A stretch of 64,000 bases of DNA from Anaerolineae bacterium (GTDB lineage: Bacteria; Chloroflexota; Anaerolineae; Promineifilales; Promineifilaceae). A model generated the notes under the pieces. The model saw nothing but the letters and a program-made list of their open reading frames with translations. It was not told where the DNA came from and made no database searches. Within the stretch, counting starts at the first letter, position 1. Each line of letters starts with the position of its first letter. Below, piece after piece: positions 36,438-43,141 of the stretch. The DNA lies in assembly GCA_028277515.1 (NCBI GenBank), contig JANQGC010000155.1:11983-75982 (forward strand). Direction: 5' to 3'. Made by a program: the position numbers and the translations under genes.

Positions 36438-37142
36438 ATGCCAGTCATTGAACTAGAAAATGCAACAAAAATTTATAGCATTGGCGAGGTGGAAACACGC
36501 GCGTTGGATAATGTTTCTCTGTCAATCGAAGAAGGGGAATTCACGACAATCGTCGGTCCCTCTGGTTCGGGTAAGACGACCATGCTGCAATTAATGGGCG
36601 TCCTGGATAAACCGGACAGCGGTATTGTCAAAATAAATGGCAAGGATGTAAGCCAGTACAAGGCCAATGCACGCGCCGATTTGAGAAAAGAGACGATTGG
36701 TTTCATTTTCCAATTTTTTGCCCTCGTACCCGTGCTCAATGCCTATGAGAACGTTGAGCTGCCACTGCTGCTGAACAATATCAAAGCCTCCGAACGCCAA
36801 GAAAGGGTGATGAAATTACTGGAAGCTGTGGGTCTTTCCGACCGGATAAATCATCGTCCGGATCAGTTGAGCGGTGGCCAGCAGCAGCGCGTGGCCATCG
36901 CTCGCGCCCTGGCCACCAATCCTTCGCTAATCCTGGCCGATGAGCCAACAGCGAATCTGGACACGGAGAATGGGCAGCAGGCGATGGAAATCATGGTCCG
37001 TCTAAACGAGGAAACGGGAACCGCTTTTGTTTTCGCCACTCATGATCCGCGCGTTGTGTCATTTGCCCGACGTGTGGTGGAAATGCAGGACGGCCGTATC
37101 ATCAATAATGGGTTGGCCGCCAACGGAAATAAAGAGAGCTGA
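36438..37142 (+). CDS. ABC transporter ATP-binding protein (LolD/MacB type)
   Basis: A 234-residue ATPase. Walker [11 protein letters not shown]-loop [19 protein letters not shown], signature [15 protein letters not shown], Walker [13 protein letters not shown] and switch histidine in FATHDPRV are all intact. GAAGGA precedes the ATG. It ends the TetR-permease-permease-ATPase group and is convergent with the serine hydrolase gene. Confidence 0.94.
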   Translation: MPVIELENATKIYSIGEVETRALDNVSLSIEEGEFTTIVGPSGSGKTTMLQLMGVLDKPDSGIVKINGKDVSQYKANARADLRKETIGFIFQFFALVPVLNAYENVELPLLLNNIKASERQERVMKLLEAVGLSDRINHRPDQLSGGQQQRVAIARALATNPSLILADEPTANLDTENGQQAMEIMVRLNEETGTAFVFATHDPRVVSFARRVVEMQDGRIINNGLAANGNKES

Positions 37143-37146
37143 TTCT

Positions 37147-38565
37147 TTATTCTGTTTGCAAAACGGCTGCTAATGCGGGGATCGCCTGCGGGTCAGACAA
37201 CAACCAGCGAGCAAACTCGTCATGCTCTAAATTATCGCGCCACTGGCGATATGTGCTGCGCTCCAGGTCACGATAAAAAAGGGCAACCACGAGCGGGTTT
37301 CCGCCACTTAGCGGGTAAGCATAATATACGGTGGTTAGAATTCCTGGCAGAGAGCCGTTCTTATAGCCCAAATTTGAAAAAAGCGCTTGATTGGCGTCGA
37401 ATTGCATCGGCCATTCCAGAATGCGCCGGGCCGTGAAACTACTTTCGGGACTGCTCAGGCCGTTTTGGGCAATACGCGCCATGAGGCCGGCGTAATCCCG
37501 CGCACTGCCGTGGGCGTTGAACGCATGGCTGAACATGCGCTGCGCCTGGCCATTCGGCTCTCTCGTTCGCTGGCGCCAATCCACGGCCGCCTGGCGAAAC
37601 TGCTCATCGTTGTTGAACATTTCTGTCAAGAGCATCACATCGCGCCCGTATTGCTCAGGATTAGCCATATATGATTCCCAGGCCTGGTACGAATTATCAT
37701 ATGCTGAAATATGGTTGGACATGATTAAAAATTGCCCCAGGAAAGGACAGGGAGCTGTTTGGTTTTGTAAGCCAAGGTCCACGGCCGTCTCTTCAATTTC
37801 GCGCTGTCCTAGAAGTAAATGCAAATAATCCGTTGCCGCATTCGAGCTTTGACTGATCATCATTCCAGGTACGCCATCTAATAACATGGCCTGGGGTTGG
37901 CCAAAAACACGGCCGTTTTCCTGTAAAGCGGTCAAAGCCCGCTCATGAGCGCCCAGATCGGTGTTGGGTAAATAAAAGGCATTCAGATCATCCAGCCAAA
38001 CCGTGCTCGTCGGATCAAGCGTCCCATCCGAGACCGCTTCCGCATAAGCAACCAGGTGCAGCACCTTGACTACGGAAGCGAGGGGCATGGGTACGTCATC
38101 ATTTAGAAAAGCGCCTTGATCCTCTTCGCCCAGGCGATAAGCAGCCAGGCCAACCGTTTGTGGGTTTTCCAGCAGGTGCTCTAAAGCCGGTAAGGCCTCC
38201 TGTGGCACGCGTTCCAGTAATTCAGCCAACGCCTGGGGGTCCGGTTCCAGGTTTTCAACCAGGACTGTATTGTTTTGCGCCAAAATAGGAAGAACTTGGC
38301 CGCAAAGGGGCAGTGTCCCTCGCAGGACAACTTCGGGTGTAGGTGCGAAAACAATGCCTGTTGGGCTTGCAGTAGGGATCTCAAGGATTGGTGTTTTCCC
38401 AGCTTCCGCCGTCCCGGTTACAGGAGCAATGGTAGGTGGTGTACGAGATGGGGAAAGCGCTAAAGAAGATGCACCATCTTCGACATTTCTACAGGCGCCC
38501 ACCCCAATTATTGAAGCCAATAATAAAAATAGGGTGAAGTATCGTCTAGCCAAAAAACAACTCAA
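37147..38565 (-). CDS. Lipoprotein serine hydrolase of the class A beta-lactamase fold
   Basis: A 472-residue exported protein. The signal peptide ends in lipobox VGAC near residue 25, followed by a proline/threonine-rich linker. The beta-lactamase-like domain has SVVK (S-x-x-K nucleophile), SSN (S-x-N) and KNG (for KTG). The full set of active-site residues suggests a working enzyme, perhaps a D,D-peptidase or hydrolase rather than a resistance lactamase. Start is TTG 38565 with GGAAAG upstream; no ATG precedes the signal peptide. Confidence 0.85.
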   Translation of the reverse strand: MSCFLARRYFTLFLLLASIIGVGACRNVEDGASSLALSPSRTPPTIAPVTGTAEAGKTPILEIPTASPTGIVFAPTPEVVLRGTLPLCGQVLPILAQNNTVLVENLEPDPQALAELLERVPQEALPALEHLLENPQTVGLAAYRLGEEDQGAFLNDDVPMPLASVVKVLHLVAYAEAVSDGTLDPTSTVWLDDLNAFYLPNTDLGAHERALTALQENGRVFGQPQAMLLDGVPGMMISQSSNAATDYLHLLLGQREIEETAVDLGLQNQTAPCPFLGQFLIMSNHISAYDNSYQAWESYMANPEQYGRDVMLLTEMFNNDEQFRQAAVDWRQRTREPNGQAQRMFSHAFNAHGSARDYAGLMARIAQNGLSSPESSFTARRILEWPMQFDANQALFSNLGYKNGSLPGILTTVYYAYPLSGGNPLVVALFYRDLERSTYRQWRDNLEHDEFARWLLSDPQAIPALAAVLQTE

Positions 38566-38645
38566 ATTGGACTTTCCATGTTATCCAAAAGCCGGGTTCG
38601 ATTTGCGGGTTAGAAATATGAGCAACCCACTTTTTGATATCGTAC

Positions 38646-38942
38646 TTAGCGGCCGTCATCGTTGACGACTTTCACCCCACGCCAGAAAGCGACATGATCT
38701 TTGATCCGCTTTGCCGCCTCAGATGGATCGGCATAATACCAGGCCGCATTTCGATTCACCTGGCCTTCAACTTCAATATCATAATAACTGGCAACCCCTT
38801 TCCAAGGGCAAACCGAGGAATGGCTGCTGTCCTGGAAATAATCCCAATTAACAGAATCATTGGGGAAATAGTGATTCCCTTCAACAACAGTTGTATTATT
38901 ACTTTCAGCCAGAACGGCTCCATTCCAAATTGCTTGAGGCAT
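38646..38942 (-). CDS. DUF427 (NTP_transf_9) protein
   Basis: A 98-residue DUF427 protein. The core motif CPWKGVASYYDIEV and AAWYYADPSEAAKRIKDHVAFW are diagnostic. DUF427 proteins are small beta-rich proteins of unknown function. AAAGGAG precedes the ATG. It stands alone, 80 bases past the start of the serine hydrolase gene on the same strand. Confidence 0.9.
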   Translation of the reverse strand: MPQAIWNGAVLAESNNTTVVEGNHYFPNDSVNWDYFQDSSHSSVCPWKGVASYYDIEVEGQVNRNAAWYYADPSEAAKRIKDHVAFWRGVKVVNDDGR

Positions 38943-39071
38943 AATAAATTCTCCTTTCTAATAAATAAGATGACTCGACATTAACTACTCCATCTCATAA
39001 ATGATTCTATTATGTGCCAGTCACTTAAAAGCTAGGTGTTAGAGGTAAAAAATTAAAGTGACTGTCACTTG

Positions 39072-39689
39072 TTATGCCGGCGAGTCTTTTTCTTTCGCTA
39101 AAACTATTAACTCCTCGATTCCCTGTCGTGATGGAACAGAGTCATGCGGCTGTTCCCTTCTTTGCAAGCTGAAACCCCGATCTCGCAAAGCGTCGATCAT
39201 ATTATCCGGGGAGACGGTAAAAGGCGGACCACCAGGTCGCGTTCCAATGGGAAAAGCCAGGGCTGTGTAGATGCCTCCTGGCTTTAGCAGTCGCGACACA
39301 AGGTCAAAATATCCTTCTCTCTGCTCCGGATTGATGGCACAAAAGCAGGTATGTTCCAGGAGATAATCAAACGAATGATTGAGTTTATATGGCAGTGAAA
39401 AAATATCTTCCTGCAGAATTTGAACAGGAGCATGAGCATCCTGAAGGCTACGCATAGCTTCAACTGCTTGCGGTGCAAAGTCGACGGCCGTCACCTCAAA
39501 ACCGTTTTTGGCGAACAATCGCGCATCAAAACCCCGCCCTGCCCCCAATACAATCATGCTGCCCGGCTCAAATTGACCGGAATCAATCAACCGTTTAAAA
39601 ACCGGCGCTGGTTGGCCCAGGTCCCAGGGGGTATGGCCATCCCCATATTTACTATCCCAATAGATGGGCAAACTTGGGTTATCGCTCAT
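39072..39689 (-). CDS. SAM-dependent methyltransferase, TPMT family
   Basis: A 205-residue class I methyltransferase. The N-terminal YWDSKYGDGHTPWDLGQPAP is the thiopurine S-methyltransferase-type opening. The SAM loop is VLGAGRGFDARLFAKNGFEV and the second site VDFAP. Related bacterial enzymes methylate halides, thiols or selenium and tellurium compounds. Length is normal. Its start faces the broken CnoX gene. Substrate unknown. Confidence 0.88.
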   Translation of the reverse strand: MSDNPSLPIYWDSKYGDGHTPWDLGQPAPVFKRLIDSGQFEPGSMIVLGAGRGFDARLFAKNGFEVTAVDFAPQAVEAMRSLQDAHAPVQILQEDIFSLPYKLNHSFDYLLEHTCFCAINPEQREGYFDLVSRLLKPGGIYTALAFPIGTRPGGPPFTVSPDNMIDALRDRGFSLQRREQPHDSVPSRQGIEELIVLAKEKDSPA

Positions 39690-39860
39690 ATCTGTACATT
39701 ATTCTGTAAGGTGCTATCTGTCTGTTGGTTATTACACATTGAAAGCAGGCTTACAGCCATCTCTCACTCCTATTATGGTACACTTCCAACGATTTAGACA
39801 CGCCGCTCCTCCATTTTCTTACCATGAAGCGGCTTATCCTAAGTTTCATAAAAGGATAGT

Positions 39861-40545
39861 GATGAGTTGGTTTAATTTCCTGAAGAAAGATAAAGAACCT
39901 GAACGTACCTGGGCTGTTTTTGACGTAAACGATAAAGAGTTCCAACAGCAAGTGATTCGCCGCTCCTATAAAACATCTGTGATGGTCGATTTATGGGGGT
40001 GCGGTTACAAATTGTGTAAAATCGGAGGGTTCGACTGGGTCGGCCGTCCAATGGTCGGGGTGGGCCGGCGCGGCATGATGTTGACCACAACCATGACCTG
40101 CCCACCGCGCCGGCTCACCCTCCACGGCCAAGCGGTGTCTAGTCGGGCGAGACAGGCGGAATGGATGGCCAAGGGTTTCCGGTGAGATTTTGCCCCGCCA
40201 GCTTGTGCTGAGCCGGCCGAAGTATCCCGCCACTACGACAATGATCGAGGCATTGTAGCGATCGAATTTCATGTCAACTCAAATCATACACAAAAAGTAA
40301 CCACACCCGATTTTTGGGCCGCCTAGTGTGGGCCATGCAGGCAGTTGGGTCCAATCTTAGAAGATCTAGCAGTCGATTCAACATTCGATCATTGAATAAA
40401 CGGGATTATGAACGGGCGCTCGAAACTTTGTTCAGCGCCCGTGATTTAGGTGAGGAGACTGATGAACAACACACAACGACCGTCATCAATGCCATCTTCA
40501 CTTTTTTGGGAGAAGACCATCCATTAATATCCTCGCCGAAGGAAC
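39861..40545 (+). pseudogene. Broken CnoX/YbbN-type thioredoxin with TPR tail
   Basis: From ATG 39861 (AAAGGATAG upstream) the frame gives a thioredoxin N-terminus ending VMVDLW at 39996, where a 312-base element is inserted. The gene resumes at 40309 as DFWAA, then TAG where Trp is expected, then CGPCR, the thioredoxin active site (40309-40353). About 40 bases later the sequence joins to SLNKRDYERALETLFSARDL and FTFLGEDHPL, the C-terminal TPR region of CnoX. Roughly 150 codons between them are missing. Three lesions (insertion, nonsense, deletion) show it is dead. CnoX proteins are chaperone-redoxins protecting against oxidation. Confidence 0.82.
39997..40308. mobile_element. 312-bp element with terminal inverted repeats, MITE-like
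   Basis: The left end GGGTGCGGTTAC (39997-40008) and right end GTAACCACACCC (40297-40308) are inverted repeats matching at 11 of 12 bases, with more similarity inward (TTGTGTA). It is flanked by GATTTATGG (39988-39996) and GATTTTTGG (40309-40317), a 9-base target duplication with one difference. Inside, GCCGGCGCGG (40064-40073) pairs with CCGCGCCGGC (40105-40114). Short frames inside do not resemble any transposase I know, so it is probably a non-autonomous derivative. Confidence 0.8.
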
Positions 40546-40567
40546 GCGAAATGAATTTCGCGGTTAC
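40541..40567. repeat. Copy of the GGAACGCGAAA hairpin repeat
   Basis: Matches the copies at 29700 and 29749 in most positions, with CGCGAAA and TTTCGCG arms. It sits at the 3' end of the CnoX remnant and overlaps the last codon of the convergent SDR gene. Confidence 0.6.
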
Positions 40568-41325
40568 AGGAGGCGGCGGCCGCCATCTACCCTGATCGTG
40601 CTGCCGGTCATATAGCCCGCGCCATCTGAACAGAGAAAAGGCGCCACCTCCGCCACATCCTGAGCCAGTCCCAACCGGGCTAATGGGATACGATCCGCCT
40701 CTTCTAGCCTGTCATCCAAATGCCAAAACTCCGTATTAGGTGTGTCGATTATGCCGGGAAGGATTGTATTGACCCGAATGCCGTATTCAGCATATTCCCG
40801 AGCGCATTCCCGCGCGAAGCCAACAACCCCGGCTTTACTGGCCGCATAAGCGGCCCGGCCGGGCAGCGCGGATTCAACACCGGCAGTAGATGCAATATTA
40901 ACAATCACCCCGCCGCGATCCCCATTTTCATCCGCCATCACGCGCCCGACCAATTGGCTCATGAAAAATGTGCCCTTCAAATTCACATCCAGACAACGTT
41001 GCCAGGCCCACTCATCCATCTTAAGAACTGCTGCCTGGGGTTGAACGGCCGCATTGTTTACCAGGATATCCAGGCGACCCCACTCTTTGCGAGTCGTCTC
41101 AATTAAATGAACACATTGGAACTTGTTGGATATGTCGGCGGGGATACCAACCGCCCGCCCGCCCGCATCACCAATCGAACGGGCAACCTTCTCAGCACGG
41201 TCGGGATTGAGATCATTGACAGCTACGCATGTGCCGGCGGCCGCTAAGGTTTGAGCAATCGCCGCCCCAATCCCGCTTCCGCCGCCCGTCACGATAGCGA
41301 CCTTATTTTCCAAAGATAGATTCAT
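40564..41325 (-). CDS. Short-chain dehydrogenase/reductase
   Basis: A 253-residue classical SDR. Cofactor motif TGGGSGIG at residues 14-21, NNAA at about 90, catalytic YAASK at about 160-164, and the C-terminal SDGAGYMTGSTIRVDGG. Close in type to 3-oxoacyl-ACP reductases and sugar dehydrogenases; substrate unknown. A TATACT box ends seven bases before the ATG and no ribosome site is present, so the mRNA is probably leaderless. Confidence 0.92.
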   Translation of the reverse strand: MNLSLENKVAIVTGGGSGIGAAIAQTLAAAGTCVAVNDLNPDRAEKVARSIGDAGGRAVGIPADISNKFQCVHLIETTRKEWGRLDILVNNAAVQPQAAVLKMDEWAWQRCLDVNLKGTFFMSQLVGRVMADENGDRGGVIVNIASTAGVESALPGRAAYAASKAGVVGFARECAREYAEYGIRVNTILPGIIDTPNTEFWHLDDRLEEADRIPLARLGLAQDVAEVAPFLCSDGAGYMTGSTIRVDGGRRLL

Positions 41326-41332
41326 AACCTGG

Positions 41333-41338
41333 AGTATA
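41333..41338 (-). promoter_or_regulatory. -10 box of the SDR gene
   Basis: TATACT on the reverse strand, seven bases before ATG 41325. TTGAGC lies 16 bases upstream of it and is part of the hairpin that terminates the DsbA-like gene. Confidence 0.5.
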
Positions 41339-41340
41339 CG

Positions 41341-41364
41341 AAAAAGGGGCTTCCGCTCAAAGCC
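41341..41364 (-). terminator. Terminator of the DsbA-like gene
   Basis: On the reverse strand GGCTT and AAGCC form a short stem followed by CCCTTTTT. It lies eight bases after the stop at 41372 and overlaps the SDR promoter. Confidence 0.5.
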
Positions 41365-41371
41365 AAAAAGG

Positions 41372-42223
41372 TTAGCTGCCGGCCGCTTGAAGCTCTGCGT
41401 CTATGATTTCTGCAAAGGATTCAAACGAAGGTGCACCCCCGTATATCGTACCGGCAATATCGAAGAATGGCTGGCTGTAAATACCTCTTTGCCGTCGAAT
41501 TTCATCCAGGCGCAATACATGTTCCAATGAGGCAGGATCGTCATAACAGCTCTCAAACGCAGCCTGGTCGGCCCCGGCAGCAACAGCGGCGTTCACAAAG
41601 TAATCACGGTCGGCTCGCCAAAGGTCACTTTGCTCTAGAAAGAGCATTTCATGAGCCACCCAAAATTTTTCCGGGTCCTGTTCTCCAACACATTGCGCTG
41701 TCAATGAAGTATACACACTGGGATCGCTGTGGTTGAGCACCGGCCAAAAGACAACCTTCACCTTTCCCGTTTCGACATACTCCTCAATTACCTGCGGCTC
41801 AGTTCCTAACACGTAGGAACGGCAGGTCGGTCAGAGGAAGTCTGAATAATCAATGACCGTGACCGGTGCATCGGGGTTGCCCAAGAAGAAGGCGCCTTCT
41901 TCGGTCTGGCCGCTGGTCACCAACGCGGCAGGATCTTCGGTTGCTGCGGGCTGGTCCGTTGGTGTTGGGGGTTCTGTGCTTTGTTCCTGCGGCTCAGGGG
42001 CAGTTGCAGGTATCTCAGTCGCCGGTTGGGGCGTGTCTGTTTCTATGGGAGTAGGGACGGCCGGTTCCGGTTCACCCGTGGGCTGCACAGGTTCACTTTC
42101 AGTCGCCTGAACCACAACTGGCGAGTCTGGCGAGGATGAACTCAAATCCTCTTCAACACCCTCGCTGCTGCATGAAGCTAAAAGCAATGTCAAGATGAGA
42201 ATAGTAATGGCATATCGGTTCAT
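41372..42223 (-). CDS. DsbA-family lipoprotein, probable selenoprotein (in-frame TGA at codon 131)
   Basis: Read through a TGA at 41833-41831, this is one 283-residue DsbA-like protein. The signal peptide ends in lipobox LASC near residue 18. A Pro/Thr/Glu-rich linker of about 90 residues follows. The thioredoxin fold begins FFLGNPDAPVTVIDYSDFL, then TGA, then PTCRSYVLG. Known homologues have C-P-x-C here, so TGA replaces the first catalytic cysteine, giving U-P-T-C. The frame stays open for 152 more codons with intact DsbA features (VVFWPVLNH, GIYSQPFFDIAGTIYGG). A hairpin follows the TGA at SECIS distance. A nonsense mutation or sequencing error cannot be excluded. Confidence 0.78.
41791..41830 (-). 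promoter_or_regulatory. SECIS-like hairpin after the in-frame TGA
   Basis: On the reverse strand, four bases after TGA, CCTGC (41826-41822) pairs with GCAGG (41795-41791). The upper stem GTTCCTA (41820-41814) pairs perfectly with TAGGAAC (41808-41802). The apical loop is CGTGT (41813-41809), starting 17 bases after TGA, with G as its second base. These values fall within the described range of bacterial selenocysteine insertion elements. Confidence 0.6.
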
Positions 42224-42253
42224 GGGCCGAATTATATAACGATGGGGGTCTTG

Positions 42254-42988
42254 CTAAGTAAGGGGCCTTACACTTCGCTTATTTTGGGGCTTCTGGCCGG
42301 TATGGATGGCAATAGTGCCAAACATAAAGAGGCGATAGTGAACATTCTCAAGACCTACCTGGCGCATGATTTGGGCCACCGTTTGCGGATCGCGGAACAT
42401 CTGTGTGCTGTCCGGAAGGTAACGATATGCTTCCCGTTCGCCGGTAACCAGTCTGCCCAATGTTGGAATAACATAATTAAGATGAGCGAGGATGAAGGGA
42501 CGCAATAAATTATCTTTGGGTGGGCTTGATTCTAATACAACGACGCGCCCGCCAGGTCGCGTGACGCGCATTTGTTCCTTAAAGGCTCCCATGACATCAA
42601 TGACATTGCGCATTAGAAAACCGGAAGTCACAGCATCAAAATTGTTATCAGGGAAGGGCAGGCTCAAGGTATCCGCACCCACCCAGCGAATCTCCTCGCG
42701 GACCGGGATACGTTTGCCGACCTGCATCATCTCAATGGTAAAGTCACCCCCGACGGCTTGAAGACCGGGAGTTTGCTCGTATCCTTCCAAAGCTATTTCA
42801 CCGGTTCCGGTGGCGATATCCAACAACCGGCCGTTAAGCGGCAGGTGTGCTTGAGCGATCACATACTTACGCCAGCGCACATCCTGGCCAACGGTCATCA
42901 GACGGTTCATCAGATCATAGCGCCCGGCAATGCGAGCAAACATATCTTGCACATAACGTGCCCGTTCCTGTCCTTCTAAATGGGCCAT
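42254..42988 (-). CDS. menG: UbiE/MenG-family quinone C-methyltransferase
   Basis: A 244-residue class I methyltransferase of the UbiE/COQ5 group, which methylates the ring of demethylmenaquinone or a ubiquinone precursor. YVQDMFARIAGRYDLMNRLMTVGQDVRWR, the SAM loop LDIATGTGEIAL, FPDNNFDAVTSGFLMRNV and RPGGRVVVLE are diagnostic. Because aerobic Chloroflexota use menaquinone, MenG is the likelier role, but the quinone is not known here. It is upstream of the DsbA-like gene on the same strand. Confidence 0.92.
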   Translation of the reverse strand: MAHLEGQERARYVQDMFARIAGRYDLMNRLMTVGQDVRWRKYVIAQAHLPLNGRLLDIATGTGEIALEGYEQTPGLQAVGGDFTIEMMQVGKRIPVREEIRWVGADTLSLPFPDNNFDAVTSGFLMRNVIDVMGAFKEQMRVTRPGGRVVVLESSPPKDNLLRPFILAHLNYVIPTLGRLVTGEREAYRYLPDSTQMFRDPQTVAQIMRQVGLENVHYRLFMFGTIAIHTGQKPQNKRSVRPLT

Positions 42989-43029
42989 AGTTTTTCAGTT
43001 TCCAGAAGTCCAACAAAGTAATTTTGACG

Positions 43030-43082
43030 GGTTGATAGTAACGGCTTTAGCCGTGAAACCGCTGAAGCGGTTACTACGAACC
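43030..43082. repeat. 53-base palindromic repeat with GGTT...TAGTAAC ends
   Basis: Ends GGTTGATAGTAACGG and CGGTTACTACGAACC are inverted repeats. Between them are two hairpins, GGCT-TT-AGCC and CGCT-GA-AGCG. Its right half matches the left part of the element at 24017-24185 over about 36 bases. It sits in the gap between ftsK and menG. Confidence 0.65.
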
Positions 43083-43141
43083 GCCCGGCAGTGAATATTC
43101 ATTAAACTACAAGCGTTGGACTTAGATTTTTTTGAGCGACT

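Noticed and set aside
39991..40272. Reverse-strand frame inside the mobile element as a transposase
   Set aside because: The 93-residue translation shows no DDE, HUH or serine recombinase feature and covers little of the element.
40324..40326. TAG in the CnoX remnant as a pyrrolysine codon
   Set aside because: It replaces Trp by one base change, and the gene has an insertion and a large deletion as well. Nonsense decay is simpler.
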